64,000 nt of DNA from Winslowiella toletana (lineage in GTDB: Bacteria; Pseudomonadota; Gammaproteobacteria; Enterobacterales; Enterobacteriaceae): NCBI RefSeq assembly GCF_032164335.1, contig NZ_CP134152.1, positions 558,001-622,000 of the forward strand, given 5' to 3'. The notes under the pieces are model-generated. The model was not told the DNA's origin. It saw nothing but the letters and a program-made list of their open reading frames with translations, and searched no databases. Of the stretch, positions 28,929-40,377 are shown piece by piece. How positions within the stretch are numbered: the stretch's first letter is position 1; each line of letters opens with the position of its first letter. A program made the position numbers and the translations under genes.

Positions 28929-31784
28929 TTACAGCGCGGCGATAACCGCCTGCTGTTCAATCAGTTTCACTTTAGCCTGCTCGCACTCTTCCATGCGCTC
29001 ACGCTCTTTCGCCACTACCGCTTCCGGCGCGCGCGAGACAAAACCTTCGTTGGAGAGTTTACCGGCGATACGGTCAATCTCCACTTCCAGCTTGGTCACT
29101 TCTTTCGCCAGACGATCCAGCTCAGCAGCTTTATCCACCAGGCCAGCCATTGGAATCAGCAGCTCAGCACCGTCGATCAGTTTGGTGACCGATACCGGGC
29201 CTTTGTCATCGGCAGGCAGCAGGGTGATGCTCTCCAGGCGCGCCAGCGTCTGCAGGAAGCTGCGGTTGTCGGTAACGCGACGCTGGGCTTCAGCATTGGC
29301 ACCACGCAGCAGAACCGGCAACGGCTTGCCCGGTGCGATATTCATCTCAGCACGGATATTACGTACTGCGACAATTGCCAGCTTCAGCCACTCGGTGTCG
29401 GCCAGCGCGGCTGCATCCACTTTCTCAACGTCAAACGCCGGCATCGGTTGCAGCATAATGGTGTCGTCGCTGATGTTTTTCAGCACTTTCACCCGCTGCC
29501 AAATGGTCTCGGTGATAAACGGAATAATCGGATGCGCCAGGCGCAGCAGCGACTCGAGCACTTCAATCAGCGTATGGCGCGTACCGCGCAGTTCCGCTTC
29601 AGAACCGCCGTTCATAACTGGCTTGGTCAGCTCCAGATACCAGTCACAGAACTGGTTCCAGGTGAATTCGTACAGAATGTTGGCAGCAATATCAAAGCGA
29701 TAGCTATCCAGCGCTTCACGATACGCTTTCACCGTCTGGTTGAATTCTGCCAGAATCCAGCGATCGGCCAGTGACAGCACCATTTCGCCACCGTTCTGAC
29801 CGCAATCCTGGTCTTCGGTGTTCATCAGCACAAAGCGGCTGGCGTTCCACAGCTTGTTACAGAAGTTGCGATAACCTTCCAGGCGTTTCATATCCCAGTT
29901 GATATCGCGACCGGTCGAAGCCAGTGCAGCCAGCGTAAAGCGCAGTGCGTCGGTGCCGTGTGGTTCGATGCCGTTCGGGAACTGTTTTTCAGTACGCTTA
30001 CGGATCTTCTCGGCCATCTGCGGCTGCATCATATTGCCGGTACGTTTTTCCAGCAGCGCTTCCAGCGAAATACCGTCAACCATATCCAGCGGATCGATGA
30101 CGTTACCTTTCGACTTGGACATCTTCTGCCCTTCGTCGTCGCGGATCAGGCCGGTCATATACACGGTTTTAAACGGTACCTGCGGCTTGCCGTTTTCATC
30201 TTTCATAAAGTGCATGGTCAGCATGATCATGCGCGCAATCCAGAAGAAAATGATGTCGAAGCCACTGACCATAACGCTGGTCGGGTGGAAGGTACGCAGC
30301 GCTTCGGTGTTTTCTGGCCAGCCGAGAGTTGAGAAAGTCCACAGGCCGGAAGAGAACCAGGTATCCAGTACGTCTTCATCCTGTTTCAGGGCGATTTCTG
30401 CACCGAGATTGTTTTCCGCGCGCACTTCTTCTTCGCTGCGGCCAACATAGACGTTACCGGCTTCGTCGTACCAGGCCGGGATACGGTGACCCCACCACAG
30501 CTGACGTGAAATACACCAGTCCTGGATATCACGCATCCACGAGAAGTACATGTTTTCGTACTGCTTCGGCACGAACTGGATATCACCTTGCTCAACCGCT
30601 TCTACCGCTACTTTCGCCAGCGGCGCGGTGCGCACGTACCATTGATCGGTCAGCATCGGTTCAATCACTACGCCGCCACGGTCGCCGTAAGGCACCGTCA
30701 GATCGTGCGGTTTGATCTCTTCCAGCAGGCCGAGTGCGTCGACTGCGGCAACAATCGCTTTACGCGCGGCAAAACGCTCCAGTTTCTGGAACTCAGCCGG
30801 GATTGCGCCGTCATAGACGTCAGACTCTTCGCCATTAGTATCGTAAACCTGAGCGCTCTCACGGATATCACCGTCAAAGGTCAGAATATTGATCATGGGC
30901 AGCTTGTGACGACGACCGACTTCATAGTCGTTGAAATCGTGCGCCGGGGTGATTTTCACGCAGCCGGTGCCTTTTTCCATATCGGCGTGTTCATCACCAA
31001 CTACCGGAATACGGCGATTCACCAGCGGCAGTACCACAAATTTGCCAATCAGATCTTTATAGCGCGGATCTTCCGGGTTAACCGCCACGCCGGTATCACC
31101 CAGCACGGTTTCCGGACGGGTGGTCGCAACCACCAGGTAATCTTTGCCATCAGCGGTTTTCACGCCGTCAGCCAGCGGATAACGCACGTGCCACATCGAC
31201 CCTTTGGACTCGCGGTTTTCCACTTCCAGATCGGAAATGGCGGTGCGCAGTTTCGGGTCCCAGTTGACCAGGCGTTTGCCGCGATAAATCAGATTCTCTT
31301 TATGCAGGCGAACAAACACTTCTTTCACCGCATTGGACAGGCCTTCATCCATGGTGAAGCGCTCGCGCTCCCAGTCCACGGAGTTACCCAGACGACGCAT
31401 CTGACGGGTAATGGTGCCACCGGATTCAGCTTTCCACTGCCAAATTTTGTCGATAAACGCATCGCGACCGTAATCCTGACGCGTTTTACCTTCTTCAGCG
31501 GCGATCTTGCGCTCAACCACCATCTGGGTCGCAATACCGGCGTGATCGGTACCGGCCTGCCACAGGGTATTTTTACCCTGCATACGCTGGTAACGGATCA
31601 TGGTATCCATGATGGTTTGCTGGAAAGCGTGACCCATATGCAAGCTACCGGTGACGTTCGGCGGCGGGATCATGATGCAGAAGCTTTCCTGGCTGGTATC
31701 GCCATTCGGTTTAAAGTAGCCCTGCTTTTCCCAGTGCTCGTAAAGCGGCTGTTCGATATCTTGCGGGTTATATGTCTTTTCCAT
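28929..31784 (-). CDS. valS: Valyl-tRNA synthetase
   Basis: Class I aminoacyl-tRNA synthetase charging tRNA-Val. 951 aa as in E. coli. HIGH motif as [13 protein letters not shown] (about residue 42), KMSKS as [14 protein letters not shown] (about residue 554). The editing CP1 domain ([15 protein letters not shown]) lies between, and a C-terminal coiled-coil tRNA-binding arm ([18 protein letters not shown], about 885-945) closes the protein. It is followed upstream (transcription order) by pepA-holC-valS, the conserved operon. Confidence 0.98.
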   Translation of the reverse strand: MEKTYNPQDIEQPLYEHWEKQGYFKPNGDTSQESFCIMIPPPNVTGSLHMGHAFQQTIMDTMIRYQRMQGKNTLWQAGTDHAGIATQMVVERKIAAEEGKTRQDYGRDAFIDKIWQWKAESGGTITRQMRRLGNSVDWERERFTMDEGLSNAVKEVFVRLHKENLIYRGKRLVNWDPKLRTAISDLEVENRESKGSMWHVRYPLADGVKTADGKDYLVVATTRPETVLGDTGVAVNPEDPRYKDLIGKFVVLPLVNRRIPVVGDEHADMEKGTGCVKITPAHDFNDYEVGRRHKLPMINILTFDGDIRESAQVYDTNGEESDVYDGAIPAEFQKLERFAARKAIVAAVDALGLLEEIKPHDLTVPYGDRGGVVIEPMLTDQWYVRTAPLAKVAVEAVEQGDIQFVPKQYENMYFSWMRDIQDWCISRQLWWGHRIPAWYDEAGNVYVGRSEEEVRAENNLGAEIALKQDEDVLDTWFSSGLWTFSTLGWPENTEALRTFHPTSVMVSGFDIIFFWIARMIMLTMHFMKDENGKPQVPFKTVYMTGLIRDDEGQKMSKSKGNVIDPLDMVDGISLEALLEKRTGNMMQPQMAEKIRKRTEKQFPNGIEPHGTDALRFTLAALASTGRDINWDMKRLEGYRNFCNKLWNASRFVLMNTEDQDCGQNGGEMVLSLADRWILAEFNQTVKAYREALDSYRFDIAANILYEFTWNQFCDWYLELTKPVMNGGSEAELRGTRHTLIEVLESLLRLAHPIIPFITETIWQRVKVLKNISDDTIMLQPMPAFDVEKVDAAALADTEWLKLAIVAVRNIRAEMNIAPGKPLPVLLRGANAEAQRRVTDNRSFLQTLARLESITLLPADDKGPVSVTKLIDGAELLIPMAGLVDKAAELDRLAKEVTKLEVEIDRIAGKLSNEGFVSRAPEAVVAKERERMEECEQAKVKLIEQQAVIAAL

Positions 31785-31789
31785 TTCTG

Positions 31790-32248
31790 CTATGTCGTTC
31801 TGGGCAAAGGCGGCGTTGCCGTATTCAAGTGGAATCCGACGCTGCGATAAGCTTTATAGCGGTCGCGCGCCAGCTGTTTGAGAGATTCTTCGTAAGGTAC
31901 GAAGTCTATCACTTCATGGAAAGCAGTGGCAAAATCTGCAAACTGCGGCAGCAGGCTGATCAACAGATCGCGTGGCGCATTGCCACGACGCTGTGGCCAG
32001 GCCAGCTCAACCGGTGCGCCATATTTCGGGCCTTCACCAGCCAGGTTGTGTGGAACAAAGGCGCTGGCCGGACGCTGCCATAAGGCTTCATCCAGTTTAA
32101 TCGCCTGCTGTTCAGATTCGCAGGCAATCAGCACACGCTTCCCCGCGCGCCAGCGCGCCTCCGCCAGTTCACACACCAGCGCTTCAAGTGCGCTGAGTCC
32201 GTCAACCGGGGTATCGGTTTCCAGCAGATAGAAGGTTGCGTTTTTCAT
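31790..32248 (-). CDS. holC: DNA polymerase III subunit chi
   Basis: Chi links the clamp loader (via psi) to SSB at the replication fork. 152 aa, starting [17 protein letters not shown]. Conserved [22 protein letters not shown] and [19 protein letters not shown] segments carry the SSB-binding surface. Five bases separate it from valS. Five residues longer at the C-terminus than E. coli HolC. Confidence 0.96.
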   Translation of the reverse strand: MKNATFYLLETDTPVDGLSALEALVCELAEARWRAGKRVLIACESEQQAIKLDEALWQRPASAFVPHNLAGEGPKYGAPVELAWPQRRGNAPRDLLISLLPQFADFATAFHEVIDFVPYEESLKQLARDRYKAYRSVGFHLNTATPPLPRTT

Positions 32249-32270
32249 TTGTGATGCCTGTTATTGAAAC

Positions 32271-32290
32271 GGGCGGCGAAAACGCCGCCC
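32271..32290 (-). terminator. Hairpin between pepA and holC
   Basis: GGGCGGCGAAAACGCCGCCC, identical to 26161-26180. It lies 20 bp past the pepA stop and before holC, so within the operon it may terminate part of the pepA transcript. Confidence 0.5.
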
Positions 32291-32310
32291 CGACGGGAGA
32301 TGATACGCGA

Positions 32311-33837
<1,527 letters not shown>

Positions 33838-34087
33838 TTAAAGACAACGGCGTCTGCTACGGCTAGAATGTAGCGCTTTCGTAACGCATAAAACCGTTGC
33901 GTATCGACGTTTAGTAAACGGACGTCAGATTGAGTTTCGATGACAATCGTGGTTTTTTGTGTCATCTAAACGCTTGTGTCATACAATATTAGCTATGACG
34001 ACTGCCATTGATGAGAAAAAATGGCGAACAAGCGATGAAACTATCGATTTTCCTGCAAAAAGACAAGTTTTCACAGGCGTACTAAGC

Positions 34088-35188
34088 GTGATCATCATTA
34101 GATATCTGGTTCGGGAAACGCTCAAAAGCCAGCTGGCAATCCTCTTTATCCTGCTGCTGATCTTCTTTTGTCAGAAGTTAGTCAAGATTCTGGGTGCCGC
34201 GGTAGATGGCGAAATTCCGACAAATTTAGTTCTGACATTGTTAGGCCTCGGCGTGCCGGAAATGGCACAACTTATCCTGCCGTTGAGCCTGTTTCTTGCC
34301 ATCTTAATGACGCTGGGCCGGTTATACACCGAAAGCGAAATTACGGTGATGCACGCCTGCGGCTTAAGTAAAGCCGTGCTGGTCAAAGCCGCGATGATTT
34401 TGATGCTGTTTACCTCCGTGGTGGCAACGATCAACGTCGTCTGGCTCGGGCCCTGGTCGGCGCGTTATCAAAATGAAGTGACGCAAAACGCCAAGGCTAA
34501 CCCTGGCGCGGCAGCGCTGGCCGCCGGACAGTTCCAGCAGTCCAGCGATGGTAACTCGGTGCTGTTTATTGAGAACGTGAAAGGCAATGCCTTTGGCAAT
34601 GTGTTCCTGGCACAGCTGCGCCCAAGCGGCAACGCGCGTCCCTCGGTGGTGCTGGCTGACAGCGGCCATATGGAGCAGCGTCGTGACGGTTCTCAGGTGG
34701 TGACGCTGGACCGCGGCACCCGCTTCGAAGGCACCGCGTTACTGCGTGATTTCCGCATTACTGATTTCGAGAATTATCAGGCGGTAGTCGGTTACAAAGC
34801 GGCAGTGATTGATCCTAACGACTCGGCGCAGTCCAGCTTTTCTAATCTGCTGAAATCTGACAACCCGGAGTTCCGCAGCGAGCTGCACTGGCGTCTGACG
34901 ATGGTGTTTGCGGTGCTGGCGATGGCGCTGATGGTGGTGCCGCTCAGCGTGGTGAATCCACGTCAGGGCCGGGTACTGTCGATGCTGCCGGCAATGCTGC
35001 TGTATCTGATCTTCTTCCTGCTGCAAAGCTCGTTACGGTCAAACGGCGCGAAAGGGCGTCTCGACCCGGCGATTTGGATGTGGATGGTCAACCTGCTGTA
35101 TCTGGCATTAGCCATTGCACTTAACTTGTGGGACACGGTACCGATGCGTCGGATTCGTGCACGCTTTAACAAGGGAGGTAGCGTGTAA
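34088..35188 (+). CDS. lptF: LPS export permease LptF
   Basis: LptF with LptG forms the membrane part of the LptB2FG ABC transporter that extracts LPS from the inner membrane. The start is GTG at 34088 (V/M-IIIRYLVRETLKSQ), giving 366 aa exactly as E. coli; an in-frame extension to 33959 exists but is unlikely. Six TM segments: three N-terminal (about 15-35, 55-75, 100-120) and three C-terminal (about 270-290, 300-320, 335-355), with a periplasmic jellyroll between. It overlaps lptG by one base (TAATG). Confidence 0.96.
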   Translation: MIIIRYLVRETLKSQLAILFILLLIFFCQKLVKILGAAVDGEIPTNLVLTLLGLGVPEMAQLILPLSLFLAILMTLGRLYTESEITVMHACGLSKAVLVKAAMILMLFTSVVATINVVWLGPWSARYQNEVTQNAKANPGAAALAAGQFQQSSDGNSVLFIENVKGNAFGNVFLAQLRPSGNARPSVVLADSGHMEQRRDGSQVVTLDRGTRFEGTALLRDFRITDFENYQAVVGYKAAVIDPNDSAQSSFSNLLKSDNPEFRSELHWRLTMVFAVLAMALMVVPLSVVNPRQGRVLSMLPAMLLYLIFFLLQSSLRSNGAKGRLDPAIWMWMVNLLYLALAIALNLWDTVPMRRIRARFNKGGSV

Positions 35189-36264
35189 TGTTTGGCGTAC
35201 TCGACAGATATATCGGTAAAACCATCTTTAACACCATCATGATGACGCTGTTCATGCTGGTGTCGCTCTCCGGCATTATAAAGTTTGTCGATCAGCTGCG
35301 CAGAACGGGCCAGGGCGATTACACCGCGCTCGGTGCGGGTCTGTTCACCATCCTTAGCGTGCCAAAAGATATTGGGATCTTCTTCCCGATGGCGGCGCTG
35401 TTGGGCGCACTGCTTGGTCTTGGTACGCTGGCGCAGCGTAGCGAACTGGTGGTGATGCAGGCATCGGGCTTTACCCGGTTGCAGATTGCGCTGTCGGTGA
35501 TGAAAACGGCGATTCCGCTGGTTATCCTGACGATGGTGATTGGTGAATTTGTTGCGCCGCAAGGCGAGCAGATGGCGCGTAACTATCGTGCGCAGCAGCA
35601 GCTGGGCGGTTCACTGCTGTCGACCAAAAACGGCTTGTGGGCTAAAGACGGTAACAACTTTGTCTACATCCAGCGGCTGAAAGACAATAACGATCTCGGC
35701 GGTATCAGTATCTACAGCTTTAACGATCAGCGGCGTTTACAGAGCGTGCGCTATGCCGCCTCTGCAACCTATGATCACGACAATAAAGTGTGGAAGCTGT
35801 CGCAGGTGGATGAGTCGAACCTGACCAATCCGTTGCAGGTAACGGGCAGCCAGACCGTCAGCGGTGAATGGCGAACCAGCCTGACCCCGGATAAGCTCGG
35901 TGTGGTCGCACTGGACCCGGACGCATTGTCGATTACCGGCCTGTATGACTACACCAAATACCTGAGGCAGAGTGGTCAGGAAGCCGGACGTTACGAGCTG
36001 AATATGTGGAGTAAAATCTTCCAGCCGTTATCAGTGGCGGTGATGATGCTGATGGCGCTGTCGTTTATCTTTGGCCCACTGCGCAGCGTGTCGATGGGTA
36101 TGCGCGTGGTCACCGGTATCAGCTTTGGCTTCCTGTTCTATGTGCTGGACCAGATCTTCGGCCCGCTCAGTCTGGTATATAACATTCCACCTTTCCTCGG
36201 TGCAGTACTACCCAGCGCGGCGTTCTTCGCTATCAGCATGTTTATGCTGCTGAAACGCCGGTAA
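35188..36264 (+). CDS. lptG: LPS export permease LptG
   Basis: 358 aa, partner of LptF. N-terminal TM segments (about 15-35, 60-82, 100-120), a periplasmic beta-jellyroll (about 135-265) and three C-terminal TMs ending PSAAFFAISMFMLLKRR. One-base overlap with lptF shows coupling. Essential for outer-membrane biogenesis. Confidence 0.97.
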   Translation: MFGVLDRYIGKTIFNTIMMTLFMLVSLSGIIKFVDQLRRTGQGDYTALGAGLFTILSVPKDIGIFFPMAALLGALLGLGTLAQRSELVVMQASGFTRLQIALSVMKTAIPLVILTMVIGEFVAPQGEQMARNYRAQQQLGGSLLSTKNGLWAKDGNNFVYIQRLKDNNDLGGISIYSFNDQRRLQSVRYAASATYDHDNKVWKLSQVDESNLTNPLQVTGSQTVSGEWRTSLTPDKLGVVALDPDALSITGLYDYTKYLRQSGQEAGRYELNMWSKIFQPLSVAVMMLMALSFIFGPLRSVSMGMRVVTGISFGFLFYVLDQIFGPLSLVYNIPPFLGAVLPSAAFFAISMFMLLKRR

Positions 36265-36272
36265 CACCGTTA

Positions 36273-36306
36273 AACGTACGGGCGACATTCTCGCCGCCCG
36301 TACGTT
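36273..36306. terminator. Hairpin between lptG and yjiN
   Basis: AACGTACGGGCG (36273-36284) and CGCCCGTACGTT (36295-36306) form a perfect 12-bp stem between convergent stops. No T-tract beyond the stem. Confidence 0.6.
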
Positions 36307-36308
36307 GG

Positions 36309-37586
36309 CTACCCGATTAACGGCAGCACTGCCGGTATCTGCGACAGCAGATAGAGAATCAGCCCAATAGTCCCGCCAACCAGCGTGCCGTTAATGCGGA
36401 TAAACTGCAGGTCTTTACCGATATTCACTTCAATCTGATGCGACATATCGCGTGCATCCCAGCTTTTCACCGTATCGCTAATATGGCGGGTAAGAAACGC
36501 GGCGAAATCCGGTGCAACGGTGCTGGCGGCGTCTTCCATATGCTGATTCAGCGAGGCGCGCAGGCTGGCATCATTCAGCAGCGTTTCGCTAAACCACTGC
36601 GCGGCAGCGGTAATTTTTGCCTGTACCGCCGAATCATCACTGTTCAGATCCTGTTTCAGCCAGCCGCGTAAATCGCCCCACAGTTCAGCAATATAATTAT
36701 TCAGCGCCTCATCTTCTTTAAGATAAGCCTTGATACTCTCAGCGCGCTGTTTCATCTCCGGATCGTGCTTCAGCTTCTCAATCAGCCGCTCTACCGCGCG
36801 GTTAAAACCCTGCCGCAGCTCGTGACCGCGATCCTGACCGATATCATCAAGAATCGAATTCACCGCGTTCGACACCAGATCGGCACTGTGTTCACCCAGC
36901 CACTCGGTCGGCAGCATTTTGGCTTTAATCGGATGTTCGCGCTTCAGCCAGCGCACCAGCTGCAGGGCGATAAAATCACGGGTACCGGGCTTATTAATCA
37001 GCTTCAGCAGTTGCTCAATCGCCGCATCGAGCAGCTCCTGATGGCGATTATTTTTGGTCAGGCTGTCCAGCAGCATGGCGCTGGACTGGGTAAGATCGAC
37101 CTTATCGATCGCTTTATGCACCGCACGGCGTATAAAGCGCTGAATGCGCGCATCGTCGGTCATATCAAGAAAGCCGCGCATCAGCTGCATCAGATGACGG
37201 CCAAGCCGCTCGGCATTCGCTGGCGCACTCAGCCAGTTGGCAATAATCTGCGCCGGATCGTGCCGACGGATCAGCGCCAGCAGCGACTGGGTATCCAGAA
37301 ACTTCTCCTGCACAAAGCGGCCCAGATTGTCACCGATACGATCTTTATTGCGCGGAATAATCGCCGTATGGCGCGAAATAAACGGCACCGGCACCCGGCG
37401 AAACAGCGCCACCACCGCAAACCAGTCGGCCAGCGCGCCAACCATCGCCGCTTCGGCGATCGCTTTAATCCCGCTGACCCAGAAGCCCGGCGGGAAAAAC
37501 AGCGTGGTGACAAACACCCCGGCCGCGATACACAGCAGCAGCAGGGCGATGCGCTTCACTCTCTTTAATTCAGTCTCTTTATCCAT
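36309..37586 (-). CDS. yjiN: DUF445 membrane protein YjiN
   Basis: 425 aa, near the E. coli length. N-terminal TM ([20 protein letters not shown]), then the family signature [16 protein letters not shown] and [21 protein letters not shown] (about residues 50-95), a long helical domain and a final TM ([19 protein letters not shown]). Cellular role unknown. It is next to yjgR (9 bp apart), suggesting co-transcription, with yjgR first. Confidence 0.9.
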   Translation of the reverse strand: MDKETELKRVKRIALLLLCIAAGVFVTTLFFPPGFWVSGIKAIAEAAMVGALADWFAVVALFRRVPVPFISRHTAIIPRNKDRIGDNLGRFVQEKFLDTQSLLALIRRHDPAQIIANWLSAPANAERLGRHLMQLMRGFLDMTDDARIQRFIRRAVHKAIDKVDLTQSSAMLLDSLTKNNRHQELLDAAIEQLLKLINKPGTRDFIALQLVRWLKREHPIKAKMLPTEWLGEHSADLVSNAVNSILDDIGQDRGHELRQGFNRAVERLIEKLKHDPEMKQRAESIKAYLKEDEALNNYIAELWGDLRGWLKQDLNSDDSAVQAKITAAAQWFSETLLNDASLRASLNQHMEDAASTVAPDFAAFLTRHISDTVKSWDARDMSHQIEVNIGKDLQFIRINGTLVGGTIGLILYLLSQIPAVLPLIG

Positions 37587-37595
37587 AACCTTCGC

Positions 37596-39098
37596 TTAGC
37601 GCTTGCGGCCTCCCATAATACTGCCCAACACACCGCGGATAATTTGATTGGTAATCTGACGGGTGGCGCTCTTCGCCATAGTCTGCACCACGCCATCGCG
37701 CTTACCGCCACGCGGGCCGGTAGTGCCGAACAGAATATCTTTCAGCCCACCGAGAATTCCGCCATCCACACCGGCGGACTGGCCTTTAGCCTGAGGAGCC
37801 TGCTGCTGCTCACTGGCCGCCTGCACGCCTTTTTGCAGCATCTCATAGGCGGATTCACGATCGACGGCTTCGTCATACTTGCCCGACAGCGGCGAGTGAT
37901 TAATCAGCCCGTTACGCTCATCGGCGCTCACCGGCCCCATCCGTGAGCACGGCGCAATCACCATCGCACGCTCCACAACCGACGGGCTGCCTTTCTCATC
38001 AAGAAATGAAATCAGCGCTTCGCCAGTCCCCAGCTCCTGAATCGCCGTCACGGTATCGAAGGCCGGATTGGCGCGCATGGTTTGCGCAGCGGCTTTTACT
38101 GCTTTCTGATCGCGTGGCGTAAAGGCGCGCAGCGCATGCTGAATGCGGTTACCCAGCTGGCCGAGCACCACATCCGGAATATCCGACGGGTTCTGCGAAA
38201 CAAACCAGACGCCGACGCCTTTCGAGCGAATCAGACGGATCACCTGTTCAATCTTATCCAGCAGCACCTGCGGCGCATCGTTAAACAGCAAATGCGCTTC
38301 ATCAAAGAAAAACACCAGCTTTGGCTTATCGACATCACCGGCTTCCGGCAGCTGCTCATACAGTTCCGACAGCATCCACAGTAGGGTAGTGGCGTACAGT
38401 TTCGGCATCTGATACAGCTTTTCCGCCGACAGAATATTAATCACGCCTTTTCCGTTGGCATCGGTGCGCATCCAGTCTTTGATATCCAGCATGGGCTCGC
38501 CAAAAAAGTACTCAGCACCTTGCTGCTCCAGCGACAGCAGCCCGCGCTGAATCGCACCGACCGAGGCGCTATTAATATTGCCGTACTGCGTCTGGAAAGA
38601 TTTGGCGTTATCACCGATATACTGCGTCATGGCGCGCAGATCTTTAAAATCGAGCAGCAGCAATCCCTGATCGTCGGCGATGCGGAAAATAATTTGCAGC
38701 ACGCCCGACTGCACCTCATTCAGATTCAACAAACGTGCCAGCAGCAGCGGGCCAAGATCCGATACCGTCGCGCGCACCGGATGGCCTTTTTCGCCAAAAA
38801 TATCCCACAGCACCGCAGGATTCGCCTGGGGTTGCCAGTCGTTAACGCCGATAGCTGCCAGCCGCGCCAACAGCTTCTCAGACGCGACGCCCTCGGCGGC
38901 AATACCGGTCAGATCACCTTTGACATCCGCCATAAACACCGGCACGCCGATATTTGAAAACGACTCCGCCAGCTTCTGCAACGTCACGGTCTTACCGGTG
39001 CCGGTCGCGCCGGTTATCAGGCCGTGGCGGTTTGCCATATTCGACAGCAGATGCAGCTGAGTTTCTTGAGTGCGGGCAATCAACAGGGGTGTGCTCAT
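37596..39098 (-). CDS. yjgR: DUF853 HerA/FtsK-like ATPase YjgR
   Basis: The start [17 protein letters not shown] at 39098 gives 500 aa, as E. coli YjgR. P-loop Walker [15 protein letters not shown] (about residues 38-45); Walker [14 protein letters not shown] (about 275-285); and [17 protein letters not shown]. The family resembles HerA-type translocases, but function is unknown. A C-terminal Gln/Ala-rich linker precedes a basic tail ([17 protein letters not shown]). Confidence 0.92.
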   Translation of the reverse strand: MSTPLLIARTQETQLHLLSNMANRHGLITGATGTGKTVTLQKLAESFSNIGVPVFMADVKGDLTGIAAEGVASEKLLARLAAIGVNDWQPQANPAVLWDIFGEKGHPVRATVSDLGPLLLARLLNLNEVQSGVLQIIFRIADDQGLLLLDFKDLRAMTQYIGDNAKSFQTQYGNINSASVGAIQRGLLSLEQQGAEYFFGEPMLDIKDWMRTDANGKGVINILSAEKLYQMPKLYATTLLWMLSELYEQLPEAGDVDKPKLVFFFDEAHLLFNDAPQVLLDKIEQVIRLIRSKGVGVWFVSQNPSDIPDVVLGQLGNRIQHALRAFTPRDQKAVKAAAQTMRANPAFDTVTAIQELGTGEALISFLDEKGSPSVVERAMVIAPCSRMGPVSADERNGLINHSPLSGKYDEAVDRESAYEMLQKGVQAASEQQQAPQAKGQSAGVDGGILGGLKDILFGTTGPRGGKRDGVVQTMAKSATRQITNQIIRGVLGSIMGGRKR

Positions 39099-39301
39099 AG
39101 TGGCGGCTCCATTAGCGGGCATGACTATTCAGTGAAAACTTCACGACATCGGCATTGCTGGTGAAATTCATTATTTTCATCATGCGCGACTTACCAATAA
39201 GTATCGGCTAAATATCAGGTTAGCGCACATCAGGCGCATCCTTTGCCAACGTGAAGGGGAAGGGGAGAGACAGGGCGGAATGGCTCCCGCCCAAAAGTGG
39301 C

Positions 39302-39811
39302 TTACGCGATAAAGTTTTTGCCCTGCTTCAGCACCACATCACAGGCTTTGGTTTTCACCTTCTTGCCCATTTCGGTCTCGCCGAGGCTCTTCAGATTCAG
39401 CTGCTGGCCATTGCCGGTATTTAACAGACCTGCCAGACCCTGCTGATAATCAGTTTGCTGAGTTTTTTGCGTCTGGGTAGTCAGACCCAGCTTATCCAAC
39501 ACCTGCTCTTTAACCGAGGCAACATTGTTATCCACCACGTTATTCTTCACGCAGTATTCAAGAATACCGGCAGCATTGGTCATATTATTGGCGCTCACTG
39601 CCTTATCGCCGCCGTTCAGCAGGCCAGCCAGTGAGGAAAGCGACAAACCGCCCTGTGAAGCACTGCTGGTGGTGGTGCCGCTATTCTGCTGACCAAGCTG
39701 CGTTGCCGCGCTGTGCAGCTGATCCTGCCAGCTGGCTGCTGCGGCGCTGCCGACCACCAGTGCAGATGAGAGACTTGCCGCCAGCAACACCCGCTGAGTA
39801 AACTTCTTCAT
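39302..39811 (-). CDS. DUF2501 periplasmic protein (YjjA-like)
   Basis: The start MKKFTQRVLLAASLSSAL at 39811 has AGGAG upstream and gives 169 aa; 16 further upstream codons are open but precede the signal peptide. The Sec signal peptide is cleaved near SAAAA-SW. The mature protein is Gln/Ser/Gly-rich with LAGLLNGGDKAVSANNMTNAAGILEYCVKNNVV and a C-terminal ACDVVLKQGKNFI segment: two cysteines that could form a disulfide. This matches E. coli YjjA (DUF2501), of unknown role. It is the last gene before leuX. Confidence 0.8.
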   Translation of the reverse strand: MKKFTQRVLLAASLSSALVVGSAAAASWQDQLHSAATQLGQQNSGTTTSSASQGGLSLSSLAGLLNGGDKAVSANNMTNAAGILEYCVKNNVVDNNVASVKEQVLDKLGLTTQTQKTQQTDYQQGLAGLLNTGNGQQLNLKSLGETEMGKKVKTKACDVVLKQGKNFIA

Positions 39812-40033
39812 TGGAAACTCCTGTTTTTTGAAGCGTAAAAACCGTTTTACGTCTGACATCAGTTACTTTCGGACTTTAACCGGCTGCAGAAGTTCCGGCG
39901 AGAGCATTTGAGCGGTGATAAAAGCGGCTGCATAAGTGATTGCCTGTATAAGTTTAAAAGCCTGAAAAATACGGCTGTTGGGGCTGCGGCGCTGTTTTTT
40001 TCAGCACTCAGATCGCAACCCGGAGGATTAAGG

Positions 40034-40061
40034 TTGCGCGGATCTGGGGTAACGGTATAAT
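40034..40061 (+). promoter_or_regulatory. leuX promoter
   Basis: TTGCGC (-35, 40034-40039), a 16-bp spacer, then TATAAT (-10, 40056-40061), followed by a GC-rich discriminator TCCCC typical of stringently controlled stable-RNA promoters. Transcription would start about 20 bp before the tRNA. Confidence 0.75.
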
Positions 40062-40089
40062 CCCCAACGTTTTCCGCGTACCTCTTCGT

Positions 40090-40174
40090 GCCGAAGTGGC
40101 GAAATCGGTAGACGCAGTTGATTCAAAATCAACCATCGAAAGATGTGCCGGTTCGAGTCCGGCCTTCGGCACCA
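40090..40174 (+). tRNA. leuX: tRNA-Leu (anticodon CAA)
   Basis: 85-nt class II tRNA, almost identical to E. coli leuX: acceptor GCCGAAG paired with CTTCGGC, the anticodon stem-loop GTTGA-TTCAAAA-TCAAC with CAA at 40124-40126, a long variable arm, T-arm GCCGGTTCGAGTCCGGC and encoded CCA. It reads UUG codons. leuX is a well-known island integration site, and here its 3' end is the left attachment core. Confidence 0.97.
40152..40168 (+). repeat. attL core (3' end of leuX)
   Basis: TTCGAGTCCGGCCTTCG, 17 bp of the T-arm and acceptor strand of leuX, is exactly repeated at 59587-59603. The copy here is within the functional tRNA; the right copy lacks the rest of the tRNA. Confidence 0.88.
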
Positions 40175-40192
40175 AAAAGGTATGAAAAATTA

Positions 40193-40217
40193 AAGTCGCT
40201 TATGGGCGGCTTTTTTG
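40193..40217 (+). terminator. Terminator after leuX
   Basis: AAGTCGC-TTATGG-GCGGCTT (7-bp stem with one G-U) is followed by TTTT. It lies inside the island end, so leuX termination is now supplied by island DNA or by a sequence brought with it. Confidence 0.75.
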
Positions 40218-40302
40218 TGCCTGAAATTCAGTCTCCGCAAGGCTTTGCCCCGCTTTTCATCCAACCTAAGTTGACCTGATTCAATCTACATCAATTTACT
40301 GA

Positions 40303-40352
40303 TGTGGGGATAACTGCGGGTATATCCCGGTTCGATTATGATTGTACCCACA
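40303..40352 (+). repeat. Integrase arm-type sites, left end
   Basis: TGTGGGGATA (40303-40312) and TGCGGGTATA (40315-40324) are tandem repeats 12 bp apart, and TGTACCCACA (40343-40352) is an inverted copy of TGTGGGTACA. The same words recur near attR with the same spacing, as expected for P4-family integrase arm sites. Confidence 0.65.
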
Positions 40353-40377
40353 CAGAATCCTTGTGAGGATACTCATC

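Noticed and set aside
30588..31850. 420-codon open frame on the plus strand opposite valS
   Set aside because: Antisense to valS, which has all class I synthetase motifs; the opposite frame arises from codon bias.
39273..39300. GGGCGG...CCGCCC stem between yjgR and the DUF2501 gene as a terminator
   Set aside because: Only 6 bp, no T-tract on either strand; too weak to call.
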